From Lepidodermella squamata (lineage: Eukaryota > Gastrotricha), in the NCBI GenBank assembly GCA_047495785.1, contig JBLDXI010000032.1, positions 4,092,001-4,156,000 on the forward strand: a stretch of 64,000 bases of DNA. Reading direction: 5' to 3'. Below are positions 48,180-57,214 of this stretch, in pieces. A program made the position numbers and the translations under genes. The notes under the pieces are model-generated. The model saw nothing but the letters and a program-made list of their open reading frames with translations, was not told the origin of the DNA and did no database searches. Positions within the stretch are counted from its first letter, which is position 1. Each line of letters starts with the position of its first letter.

Positions 48180-48440
48180 GGCAACTGCCGGGATCCGGGA
48201 TGATCATCAGATCCGAGTCGCAACCAGTCTTTGCTGAGAACCAATCATGGTCGCCATCGGTCGACGGCGTAATTCTACCCGCGTCGCGGTCGATCTTGGA
48301 CACGAATCAGCCAGGGCCCAGGTGGGCGACGACCTCCGCAGGTAAAGCGAGGCGGCGGCCGTCCGCCGAAGAACAAGCCGGGTCTTAAACCAAACCAGCT
48401 GATAACAGGTAAGAAGCTCTCGCGGTTCTTGGGCAAATAA
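48180..48440. other. GC-rich block of unknown origin
   Basis: A clearly GC-richer patch (runs such as GCGAGGCGGCGGCCGTCCGCC) inside A/T-rich spacer. It holds a 62-codon plus-strand ATG frame (48200-48388) without homology. The change in composition suggests an inserted fragment, perhaps 5' sequence of another retroelement. I cannot assign it. Confidence 0.3.
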
Positions 48441-48721
48441 GAGGCATGTTTAGTGACAAAAAATGGCTATTCACGTTGCAATTTATCACATCTAGTTATG
48501 GCCAACTCAAGCCAACTCTTAGTCTTGTTAGCCGTACCGAGCCGTACAACAGTACATCATTCAGTAAGCCGCCTATGTGGGCAACCATGGGCAGGTTTTA
48601 CAGGCGCAGGAGCAGTGAGGATGCCGTTTTTTTCATGTGGACGCTCTAGCTGATTTGTGGTAGCCAAAAGGTCTGCAAGCTTTTTGAACTAAATTAAATT
48701 AAACTAAATTCTCTCAAAGAT

Positions 48722-50188
48722 TTATTCGAAGTAGATGGTTTCATTCACTATAAATCCACGCGAAATTAATTTGTCTATGATTATTTGTCCATATCTTTCA
48801 GCAATGCTGTCATCAAAGAGAGCCGTTCCATTTTCGAAGTCAGGCAAGATGTAGGGTGTCCGGTGGTGAACGAGCCTTCCGTCGTTGTAGGCATCTGCCC
48901 AATGAGACTTGCCACCAGTGCTGATGTCATGAATCCAAAAATACGCCACATTATCCACTAGAATAATCGATTTTTGCCGTATATCAGGCTTATTCGGCGA
49001 TTTGTCCCGCGCTCGCCACGTCATTTCGTTGATACGGGAGAAAACCATTCGATCGTCGGCCCACTTAGCAGGGAGCCGCGGCGGGTTTCGGCCGGGACCG
49101 TAGCCAAAAAACCAGTTGTAGAACACGACACCACCAAGGCTCGGTTGGCGGTGGTGAACAGCCTCCAGATATTCGATTAAGGTGGTCGCATTTTCTGAGT
49201 TCTCATTCGGGTGGAACTGGAAAAACTCATCCACGTCCATAACAGCCAGCCATTTTGCTCGGCCTTTAAGCTGGTGCAACGCATCTTGTTCACTCTGAAC
49301 TTGGTGGATGTAATTTCGATTTTTGTAAGTACTGTATTCTATGTAGTGAACCGAAAGTTCGACAATTTTCAAGCCGTTGATGTAAACGTTGAGAATTTTC
49401 TCGAAACGGGCCGTCGACTCTTGATTGATGTATAGGACGAAAAATTCGAATCCAATCAAATAATGGTACTCGAGCCACTCCGGAATCCTATCGATGTGGT
49501 CCTCGGCAACCATGGTTGTAGCTACTAGTCGGTAGTAAGGCTTAGGAAGTTCCAACTGGCAAGCTGGTAAATTGTCAAAATGCAATTCGCCACCTCCTTT
49601 AACTGAGCTCGCACGGACCGAAAGTAAAAGTCCGTTCGACAATGTAAACTTCGAATTTGAAATCGAACAATCGAAAACGATCGACATTCTTCTCCTATCG
49701 AACTGGCCGTTATAAGAATAGGGCCGGCATGGTAGCCACGTATCGCTGCCTTTCATTCGAATCATCCAATGCGTCTTACCGGACCAAATCAAGTATTGCT
49801 TCTTGTCGAACTCTCTCGGATATCGGTTTGGCGGTTTTGCCAGCCAAACAGTTGCAATGACCATGGTGATATGATGCGCCGTCGAGTTGTGAGATTTAAC
49901 AAAAATGCTCATTGGCCACGGCTTGCGGGTCAAGTAAGGCTTTAGTTGCTTGATTCTTTCGAAAAAAAATTGCCGACACTGACGGTAGGTTAAATTCGTA
50001 TCGCTCCGATCGATGGAATTGATCTTTGATTGATTGATTGATCGATGGAATGGTTTCAGTGATATGAAACGCGAGGATTGTTCATGATGTACGTGCCATG
50101 TACAAATGACGAAGACTAAAACAATTGTAATCGAAATGAAAATCTTCCATTCGACAGGCGATAATCGGGAATCATTGGTGTAACGCAT
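48722..50188 (-). CDS. GT92 family glycosyltransferase, cysteine-lacking subgroup
   Basis: 488 aa, one exon, ATG 50188. Near-identical in layout to the gene at 45828: anchor (VEWKIFISITIVLVFVICTW), LVATTMVAEDHIDRIPEW, LYINQES, DVDEF at 318-322, GGVVFYNWFFGYGPGRNP, ILVDNVAYFWIHD, GRLVHHRTPY. It differs by an 11-residue stem insertion (around KPFHRSINQSK) where the DNA has a GATT-type short tandem repeat (50029-50042), which probably arose by slippage. HYR in the C-terminal motif is HHR here. The same two cysteines are lost as in its paralogue. Confidence 0.92.
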   Translation of the reverse strand: MRYTNDSRLSPVEWKIFISITIVLVFVICTWHVHHEQSSRFISLKPFHRSINQSKINSIDRSDTNLTYRQCRQFFFERIKQLKPYLTRKPWPMSIFVKSHNSTAHHITMVIATVWLAKPPNRYPREFDKKQYLIWSGKTHWMIRMKGSDTWLPCRPYSYNGQFDRRRMSIVFDCSISNSKFTLSNGLLLSVRASSVKGGGELHFDNLPACQLELPKPYYRLVATTMVAEDHIDRIPEWLEYHYLIGFEFFVLYINQESTARFEKILNVYINGLKIVELSVHYIEYSTYKNRNYIHQVQSEQDALHQLKGRAKWLAVMDVDEFFQFHPNENSENATTLIEYLEAVHHRQPSLGGVVFYNWFFGYGPGRNPPRLPAKWADDRMVFSRINEMTWRARDKSPNKPDIRQKSIILVDNVAYFWIHDISTGGKSHWADAYNDGRLVHHRTPYILPDFENGTALFDDSIAERYGQIIIDKLISRGFIVNETIYFE

Positions 50189-50431
50189 GACCTGAAAATA
50201 ATCTCGGTCTCAAGACAGCAATTTTTGCTAGGTGTGAGCAATCGATTCATAAGTACCGATTTACGCCTAATTTTCACAAGTACACACGTGCCTCTCGCAA
50301 TTCGTCATAAAAAAACGTTAATTTTTTATTTTTGCTAGTAAGGTGATTCATTTCTTGATTTTCATCAATGGGAATAGGCGAAACTAATACAGAAATCGTA
50401 TTCAGAAAATTGGTAGAATAGAAACAAAATG

Positions 50432-51895
50432 TTATTCAAAGTTGTTGGTATCATTCACAGAAAATCCTCTTGAAATCAATCTATCCTTTATAATTTGTCC
50501 ATATCTTTTCGCCATTGTTTCATCTTTAACGGCCGTACCGTTGCTGAATGTTGAGTCAGCATAAGGTGTTCGATAGTGAACAAGCCTCGCGTCTCTATCG
50601 CCATCTGCCCATATCTGTTTGCCTCCAGTACTGACCATGTGAATGTAGGCATAGACAACAGTATCAACGAGCATGATTGTTTTTCGATGCAAATCGGGCG
50701 GATCTCGCGTTTTCTGCGGGGTTCTCCATCGCATTTCATTGATGCGAGAAAACACAACTGTATCATCGCTCCAGTTAGCTGGGGATCTACGCGGATTTCG
50801 CCCGGGTCCGTAGCCAAAATACCAGTTGTTAAACATTACGCCGCCCAGGTGAGGATGGCGCGCGTGAATGGCATCAAGATAACCGATCAACGTTGTAGCA
50901 TTTGCCGAGTTTGTCTCGGGGTAAAATTGAAAAAACTCATCCACGTCCATAATTGCCAGCCATTTCGCTCGACCTTTCAATTGGTACAGTGCATCTTGCT
51001 CGCTGGGAATCTGCGTGACGTAATTGCGATTTACAAATGTGTTAAAGTCGATGTAATAGACCGAAACCTCCACGATTTTGAGCTGGTTAATGTAGAAATC
51101 GAGCATCGTCTCAAAACGCTTCGTAGAATTGTGATTCACGTAAATTATGAAAAATTCGAAACCGATCAAGTGATGATACTCAATCCATTCAGGAATTCGA
51201 TCGATGTGGTCATCCGCCACCAGGGTTGTCGCTACTAATCGGTAGTAGGGCTTAGGAAGTTCCAGGTTGCATGCTGGTAAATTTTCTACGACAACGTCTG
51301 CAGTTTTATTCGGGCTGTAATCTTTTATACCGGCGACCCAAAATAGCAGTCCGTTTCGATAGACAGTGGTCGCGTTGGGAAGGGAGCATTGTAAGACAGC
51401 AGTCATCTTCGTTGCATCGACGCGTTTATGCCTCCGGCTTACCGTGCATGGCCGCCATTGATTTTCATTATCAATTTTATAGGACCATTGCGCCTTCAGG
51501 GTCCATCTCACATATTTCACGTAAGACATTTCGGTGGGGTAACGTAAAGGTGGAGCTTCCAGTCGAATCATTGTAAGAACGAAGAACACGCTGCTCGACG
51601 ATGAGTTGCTTCTCTTGACGAAAATGCTAGTGGGCCACGGTAAGGCAGTCTCGTAGGGTCGAATCTCGGTTATACGCTCGTAAAAATACTGGCGGCACTG
51701 GCGATAGGTCAGGTTCGATAAGTTTTTGGTGGATTTCAAAGGTTCGAAGGAGCCAGCAGCAGAAATTGACCATTTAAAATTAATATCGGGCTGCAGAAGC
51801 CATGCACAAATGAAGGCGCCAAGCAGCAGCGAAACTACTAGAAAGAGCTTCCATTCAAGCGGGGACTTGGAATCTGAATCTTTGATTAAGCGCAT
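50432..51895 (-). CDS. GT92 family glycosyltransferase, cysteine-lacking subgroup
   Basis: 487 aa from ATG 51895, one exon; the frame is open further upstream but without another ATG. Anchor near residues 14-34 (WKLFLVVSLLLGAFICAW). LVATTLVADDHIDRIPEW, IYVNHNS, DVDEF, GGVMFNNWYFGYGPGRNP, RKTIMLVDTVVYAYIHM and ARLVHYRTPY are present. It groups with the genes at 45828 and 48722 by the Cys replacements, the TYRQCRQ(F/Y)F stem and the shared GPGRNP loop, but is more diverged. It is the 5'-most gene of the array. Confidence 0.92.
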   Translation of the reverse strand: MRLIKDSDSKSPLEWKLFLVVSLLLGAFICAWLLQPDINFKWSISAAGSFEPLKSTKNLSNLTYRQCRQYFYERITEIRPYETALPWPTSIFVKRSNSSSSSVFFVLTMIRLEAPPLRYPTEMSYVKYVRWTLKAQWSYKIDNENQWRPCTVSRRHKRVDATKMTAVLQCSLPNATTVYRNGLLFWVAGIKDYSPNKTADVVVENLPACNLELPKPYYRLVATTLVADDHIDRIPEWIEYHHLIGFEFFIIYVNHNSTKRFETMLDFYINQLKIVEVSVYYIDFNTFVNRNYVTQIPSEQDALYQLKGRAKWLAIMDVDEFFQFYPETNSANATTLIGYLDAIHARHPHLGGVMFNNWYFGYGPGRNPRRSPANWSDDTVVFSRINEMRWRTPQKTRDPPDLHRKTIMLVDTVVYAYIHMVSTGGKQIWADGDRDARLVHYRTPYADSTFSNGTAVKDETMAKRYGQIIKDRLISRGFSVNDTNNFE

Positions 51896-52531
51896 CCGCC
51901 TTAGGATTTCAATATTCGGCTGAATGTAAGAGCTCAATTACGTCAATTCACTCGTTTTTCTCAATTTTTCTCATTTTTTTCTCATTCAAGAAAATGGTAA
52001 GGCGTGCGACTACTATAATTTGAAAAATTACGCGGGAAATCATCCTTTACCTTCAAAAAATCATCGTTTTTTGAGGCAAGCGACACCTAAAATTTTCAAG
52101 CTTTTCAGTTTTTCTGAACTTGTTAAATTGTACTGCCGATAAATGGATGATTTTCAAATCAGTATTGCGGTCGGTTGTATTAATTTTTGGCAACAAAACC
52201 GGACCCCGAGACGCACTCTTGTCGCCGTCATCTTGTCGCGAAACGAGAATGTGCTCTGCTTTTTAAATATGTAATACAGCTATATGTAAGATAGCTCCGC
52301 CGTCTTTGAGTGGCAGCGCTATTGCTGCTGAATATTGATCACTATAGCTGTATCTGAAGCTGAGGCGGTTTGTAATTGAATGGATTTTTCGCAATTCTCG
52401 ATAGGCTAAGCTCATTGTAATCCAGTGGCCCATTCATTATTGAACCTAAATTGTCTACCGCCAGCAGAAGCAAACGTAGTCGGAAAATCGAGACACCGCC
52501 AATTTGCATCATTTTTTATATTATTCAAACA
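51896..52531. other. Intergenic spacer at the array edge
   Basis: Divergent spacer between the first array gene (minus) and a small membrane-protein gene (plus), so promoters of both are expected. No specific motif, RNA or repeat recognised. Confidence 0.35.
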
Positions 52532-52870
52532 ATGGCCTCTTTGTACTACAAAGTCCCGCCGCCAGGTTCTTCGAATTGCAAAGTAACTGCTTTGCCGCCG
52601 CAATTTACCAATAGCGATGGGTCAATGGCTTCGCACACCTCAGATCGCCACAGCTCCCTTGCATCTGTAATTTCATCAAAAAGGTTAGCCGCCGACCCGA
52701 TGGCCAATGAGAAGCCGAAAAACAGCCATGATGTAGCGATTTTACTGTCCTCTGAAAAATTGCCGATTCAACCTTGTCTGAGATGCAGCCTAATTGTTCT
52801 ACTAGTGACGCTTCTGCTATTTTCGCTACCGGTCTTTTTTATCGGATTTAAGAGATTTAAAACTAATTGA
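52532..52870 (+). CDS. Small C-terminally anchored membrane protein, family 1
   Basis: 112 aa from ATG 52532, chosen because MASLYYKVP matches the start of the paralogue at 45286. A polar Ser-rich middle (SDRHSSLASVISSKR) leads to KLPIQPCLR and a C-terminal helix (about 85-107), ending FKRFKTN. The central segment is shorter than in the paralogue. Predicted single-pass protein with most of its chain on the cytoplasmic side. Unknown function. The tRNA-Leu gene lies just downstream on the same strand. Confidence 0.65.
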   Translation: MASLYYKVPPPGSSNCKVTALPPQFTNSDGSMASHTSDRHSSLASVISSKRLAADPMANEKPKNSHDVAILLSSEKLPIQPCLRCSLIVLLVTLLLFSLPVFFIGFKRFKTN

Positions 52871-52976
52871 TTTCAAATAAATATTTTAATTGAATAATTA
52901 GACAATAAAAGCGAGTTATTGTCTTGTTTGAAGCCATAAACTTCAAAATAGCTGTAACAGTCCATGCACTCACCCA

Positions 52977-53060
52977 ACCAGAGTGCTCGAGTGGTTTAAG
53001 AGGTCAGACTTAAGATCTGATGGGAGTAATCCCGCGTGGGTTCGAACCCCACCTCTAGTA
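52977..53060 (+). tRNA. tRNA-Leu (anticodon UAA), one acceptor mismatch
   Basis: 84 bases including the discriminator A. The anticodon stem TCAGA/TCTGA encloses loop CTTAAGA with anticodon TAA at 53011-53013. A long variable arm (GGGAGTAATCCC) and T arm GTGGG-TTCGAAC-CCCAC are typical of class II tRNA-Leu. It is intronless. The acceptor stem ACCAGAG pairs with CTCTAGT except for a C-A mismatch at the third pair. The copy at 55569 has G there and pairs perfectly. This copy may be less active or decaying. Confidence 0.93.
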
Positions 53061-53247
53061 ACAAGATTTTTTCATATAATTTTCTCAATGGCAACTTTCC
53101 CAAGTGTTACGTAGTGATCCGACTGTTACATCATCAACTTTTTATCATGGGGTCCATGTTTTCGAAACGATGAGAAACGAGCGAGTAATTTCGGCTTTTA
53201 AACTCCAATTTCTATCAAATTCTTTCATCGAAAGCTTAAACGGCACA

Positions 53248-53508
53248 ATGGATACAGCAAAAGCTGCTCTTTACTCTGTGGATACAGCTTTAAAATCAGG
53301 CCTTCGATCGATGGCAGAAACGATATCAAGTGGCGCGTCTTCCCTAGCTCACTCGGCCGAGTCACTGGCGCAAGAAGCCGAGCGGCGCCGCGAGCATTTC
53401 GAGCACGAACGGACAGTAAACGCCGCTGTTCAAGCCGCCGAGGAAGCTGCTCGAATGGCGGAAGAAGCTGCCGCATCTGCCCGACTAGCCGCAAATGAGA
53501 CCAAGTGA
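53248..53508 (+). CDS. Small alanine-rich helical protein
   Basis: 86 aa from ATG 53248 (the frame also has an ATG at 53170, giving 112 aa). There is no signal peptide. The chain is almost wholly helix-forming with an A/S-rich heptad-like pattern: SGLRSMAETISSGASSLAHSAE, then a charged EAERRREHFEHER segment, then AAEEAARMAEEAAASARLAANETK. This amphipathic composition resembles LEA-like or perilipin-like helical proteins, but I see no signature repeat that proves either. Cytosolic role in binding membranes or in stress is inference only. Confidence 0.55.
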   Translation: MDTAKAALYSVDTALKSGLRSMAETISSGASSLAHSAESLAQEAERRREHFEHERTVNAAVQAAEEAARMAEEAAASARLAANETK

Positions 53509-53815
53509 CTTCCGCCGAAGCAGAAACCGGGACTGATTTAAGACATGTTATAATATTACGGCCAGTTCTAAATTTAATTGTCTTTGTATGAACTGAGGTC
53601 ATTTTCTTGTATCGGATGTATCATGTCTATAAGCCGACAAAAGATAAAACATCACCCCGTTCCCACAAATGTATTAGCTTGCTTTCAGTCCACTTTCTTA
53701 TCTCTTATACACTTCAATTCACGCTATCATTTCCTGTTCAGCCTGAGTGCAATTTCATTATTTAAAACATGGTTTTTTAACCTAGTGGAAAGGAGCTGAA
53801 ATAAAATTGTTGACC
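53509..53815. other. Intergenic spacer
   Basis: 3' flank of the helical-protein gene and 5' flank of the ZIP gene. A 73-codon frame here lacks support. Nothing else seen. Confidence 0.35.
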
Positions 53816-55406
53816 ATGGACTCTACCGTTGAATATTCAATCCCTCATACAACACCAGAGTACTCAATTTTCTCCGGAAATAGCAGCAGAATTGGAAACA
53901 AATCAGACCACAATGTCTACATTTGTGAGCTTTGGCTTTAACTAAAGATTTAGAGTCCATTTTGATTCTGATTTGATTCACCAGCGGCTCTCTATGGCTT
54001 TATCAGCGTCGTTGCGATCAGCCTGCTGCCATTTGTAGCACTATTGATGCGGCCGATTTCGACGAAGCCGTTCTATAAATCACTTCTGCATTTACTCATG
54101 TCGATGGGCGTTGGCATCTTAACAGCCACAAGCTTCCTATTTCTCTTCCCACCGGTTGGCTTTCGTCTCAACCATTTTGTTTCGGTCAAATTTTGCTCTC
54201 GTTTCAGGCTGTAGGTATGGAACACTTTAATCACGATGCTAGAGTTGGCTATATCTATAAAATTGCCCTCTACTTTGGCACTTTCATCTTTTTCCTCGAT
54301 TTTGAAATCCTATTCAAACAAATTGTCAACTACGTCGGGAAACGCAAGGTCATTCGAGATCAAATTAAGGAAAGCCAAAAGCAGAAGAAGCCGCTGTTGA
54401 CCGTTAATGATCGCCACGGTCATGATTCCGTGTCATCGCATCACGACCGCGTTAAAAAAGCCGTGCAAATCGATGCGATGAGCACCAACACCGCGCCGTC
54501 GATTCATTCCGGCTCAATGGACGTTCCGGTCGGTGATTTGCGCCTGCAAAAGCCGATCGAGGAGAACAAATCGATGACATCAGTCACATCGCTCGCCTCG
54601 TTCGACATGGGCCGGTCGAAAAGTGGCGGCAAGCCGATGAATAAAAGCCCCTTGTCAAGATCAGTAGCCGATGAAGTCGAGCTAACTCGAGCGTCGTCGA
54701 TGGTCCTCAATGAAGCAGCCTCGGTATTCGGGTCAGAAAACAGTTTGCAGGGTGAAAAATCGTCGCTGGTATGGATAATTTTGGCTGGAGACAGTATTCA
54801 CAGCTTCGGTAATTTGAAAGATTTCCTGTCGAAATATTTCTAAATTAGTCGACGAATTAGTTGATGGAATGGCGATCGGCAGTACTATCGTCCAAAATCG
54901 ATTGGAAGGCTTGACAATGGCTCTAATTATCTTTGTGGAGGAATTCCCGCACAAATTAGGTTTGCCAATGTTTTTTTTACCTCATTCACCTTAATTTTTT
55001 GTTGTTTTTTGTAGGAGATGTTGCTGTTCTATTGAACGCGGGTGTCCCTAATGTGAGAGCTGTGTTTTTGTGTTGGCTCGCCTCTCTTCCGTGCTACGTC
55101 GGCAATATAATCGGCGCCCTGGTCGGCAATGTCCTGTCAGAAGCAGTTCCATGGATCTACGCCATAGCCGCGTCGCTTTTCCTCTACACCGCCCTATCTG
55201 ACATTCTACCCGAGGTTGTGCAGCGCATCACATCAGGCAAAACAGTGCTTTTCGACGTTGTAGTGCGGCCGGACCAGCGCAGTTATGCGACGCGGACCAG
55301 CGGCAAGTTCATCACGCGGCTGCTTCTTGCCAACTTGGGCCTCGCTATCGGATTCGCCCTTGCCGCAACGCTGGCTGCTTACGAGAATGTCATCACGCTG
55401 TCCTGA
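53816..55406 (+). CDS. ZIP family (SLC39-like) metal transporter with altered motif residues
   Basis: Exons 53816-53924, 53985-54154, 54208-54808, 54861-54959 and 55015-55406 give 456 aa in frame; introns 52-60 bases. Eight helices are expected: TM1 ALYGFISVVAISLLPFVALL, TM2 near LLHLLMSMGVGILTATSF, TM3 IALYFGTFIFFLDFE, then a long Ser-rich cytoplasmic loop of about 150 residues with only one histidine-rich patch (RHGHDSVSSHHDR). TM4 has GDSIHSFVDGMAIG and TM5 has EEFPHKLGDVAVLLNAG. These correspond to HNxxDG and EExPHExGD of the ZIP8/ZIP14 group, but Asn is Ser and the second Glu is Lys. The fourth acceptor (54860) was chosen over one 12 bases earlier because it restores the ZIP motif. AATAAA lies near 55439. 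Confidence 0.9.
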
Positions 55407-55568
55407 GCTTACGCTGCTGTATATTTATTGTGTTTTCGAATAAAAAAGAATAATTCTGAATTATAATGCAATGTGTAACTTGAACCTAGAAATTCGATCG
55501 GCTCGCTGAAAAAAACGGAGTTGGCAGCAAGTTTTGCTATTGAGAAAATTCTTTATAAAAAAATTAGT

Positions 55569-55652
55569 TACCAGAGGTGGGGTTCGAACCCACGCGGGAT
55601 TACTCCCATCAGATCTTAAGTCTGACCTCTTAAACCACTCGAGCACTCTGGT
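55569..55652 (-). tRNA. tRNA-Leu (anticodon UAA)
   Basis: 84 bases with discriminator A. Identical to the plus-strand copy at 52977 except that the 3' acceptor strand reads CTCTGGT, so all seven acceptor pairs form with ACCAGAG. Anticodon TAA lies at plus positions 55616-55618; long variable arm and T arm as in the other copy. It lies in inverted orientation 2.5 kb from the first, downstream of the ZIP gene. Confidence 0.95.
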
Positions 55653-55712
55653 TGGGTGAAAATTACCAGTCTTATGTTCTTCATTTAGTCTAAAAATATT
55701 AAACCAATTAAT

Positions 55713-56216
55713 ATGAATGCAGCTTCTTCCTGTATCGGCTCAGTCAGATCCCAAACATGGCATGCTGGAATTAGCAACTACGCTGCGCTGCCAGTTCGAA
55801 CTTCGAATGACTCATCTATGATACTGACAGACCACTCGGCAACTCCCATCCACATCTGGCTGCCTGCTGCCGAAGAATCGCCTAGTTTCGTTCACATTGT
55901 TATACCTAAATCAGCATCTTATCACGGGCGATTGCAGCATGCAGATCCTAATCATCAAGATAGCCGGCTTCTTTTCCCGCGTAATAACAATGCTGACGTA
56001 GATCAGCATCTCAATCAGGCTCAATCTGAATCAACTGCGCCCTCCGCTGAAGCTATGACGAAGGAAAATAATCCCCTGTCAATGTGTAGCCTCGTGTCGT
56101 GGCTTCGCCTCTTTGCCATCCTCCTCGGCGCAACGATAACGATGGCACTTGTGCCGATGATGATAATGCTTTTCCAGGGCCGCATTCGTGAGAAAGTATT
56201 TCGCCATCAAGCTTGA
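55713..56216 (+). CDS. Small C-terminally anchored membrane protein, family 2
   Basis: 167 aa from ATG 55713. A polar, low-complexity N-terminal 125 residues precede CSLVSWLRLFAILLGATITMALVP and a hydrophobic tail helix (about 130-155) ending in basic GRIREKVFRHQA. The C-terminal block matches the genes at 56822 and 58390 residue for residue at C, WLRLF, IL-G, TM-L-P and Q, while the N-termini share nothing obvious. Expected topology: N-terminus cytoplasmic, tail in the membrane. No known domain recognised. Confidence 0.68.
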   Translation: MNAASSCIGSVRSQTWHAGISNYAALPVRTSNDSSMILTDHSATPIHIWLPAAEESPSFVHIVIPKSASYHGRLQHADPNHQDSRLLFPRNNNADVDQHLNQAQSESTAPSAEAMTKENNPLSMCSLVSWLRLFAILLGATITMALVPMMIMLFQGRIREKVFRHQA

Positions 56217-56821
56217 CTGTTTCGAGGCACATCCAATTCAATTTTAGCCATTTGATGATCTGATGAATTATTATCGACAAATTATATATGTCCATGCTCG
56301 AAGAATAAATCCATCGGGTGAGCAGGCGTCGGACAATTTTTTGCCCTCAAATTATTTTTGCAACACTTTCAGCTTTTTAGTATTTTCATACCTACATAGG
56401 AAATATAGAGTGGGTCGCAGGCTCAAGAGATGCTAATCTAATTGCATTAGCAAGGGGGCGAAGAAGCTAACCAATTATTTTTTCATCTTTTTGAGGGATT
56501 TTCAGGCCATATCGCAATACTTTTCCCATGATATGATATACCGATGCCTCGTGCGCAGTATAAAAAGGCAGTTATTTGTGGCTTGCCCTAATTCTGACTC
56601 GATCTTGATCTCAGGAGACCACGGCGAAGAATTGCCACAACCTGCAGGACAATTTATAATTTTTTCTCTCACAATATTACTGTTTGACGTCACATCGACT
56701 CATCATCAACTTTCTATGTATCTTTTTTTAACACCGGAATTTAATTTTGTTACGCTATTTTACGCGCTGATTTAGCTTGGTATGTTGCCATCCGGTAGAC
56801 TTTTATTTGAAAATTCCCACA
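56217..56821. other. Intergenic spacer with a TATA-like site
   Basis: A TATAAAAAG sequence at 56559-56567 lies about 260 bases before the next ATG (56822) and could be its core promoter with a 5'UTR, but no strong initiator is evident. A 94-codon frame across it (56491-56775) lacks an ATG with support. No repeat or RNA seen. Confidence 0.3.
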
Positions 56822-57214
56822 ATGGCAGCGGTTCAAGATAGCCAAGGTGATAGATCGCTGACGCATCTCGCCGGCAAAAGCTTGGATGAAAGTCACGTAA
56901 TTATTGTTGACCACGACGACCGAGCACCGCTAACAATTAACGAAATGAACTACACCGATAACTACACCGATACCGGTAACGCATCGGTCATAGAATCGAG
57001 AACGGCTTCATTTCATGCAACGCGGGATAAAAGTTCCTCGAAGTCTAATAATATTGGGAAAACTAAACGAAAGTTCGGGACATGCGGACCCGAAGCTTGG
57101 CTCAGGCTATTCGGCATTCTTCTCGGTGTTGCTATCACAATGGTGCTCATTCCAACGCTTATTCTCGTTTTGCAGAGCATGCGACGAAAATTGAATACGA
57201 ACGCTAAAAGCTAA
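56822..57214 (+). CDS. Small C-terminally anchored membrane protein, family 2
   Basis: 130 aa from ATG 56822 (MAAVQDSQGD). The acidic and polar N-terminal part includes a short internal repeat, YTDNYTDTGN. The C-terminal block CGPEAWLRLFGILLGVAITMVLIPTLI (about residues 90-116) and the basic end (MRRKLNTNAKS) are shared with the family members at 55713 and 58390. The single Cys at the membrane edge is a possible lipidation site. Function unknown. Confidence 0.7.
   Translation: MAAVQDSQGDRSLTHLAGKSLDESHVIIVDHDDRAPLTINEMNYTDNYTDTGNASVIESRTASFHATRDKSSSKSNNIGKTKRKFGTCGPEAWLRLFGILLGVAITMVLIPTLILVLQSMRRKLNTNAKS

Noticed and set aside
50576-51238. 220-codon plus-strand frame
   Set aside because: Antisense to the GT92 gene at 50432 and without independent features.
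54809-54848. Earlier acceptor for the third ZIP intron
   Set aside because: It would insert four residues into the HxFxDG motif; the acceptor at 54860 restores the family spacing.
54999-55406. Reading 54193-54843 and 54999-55406 as two separate genes
   Set aside because: The pieces join through short GT-AG introns to give one continuous ZIP transporter with ordered helices.
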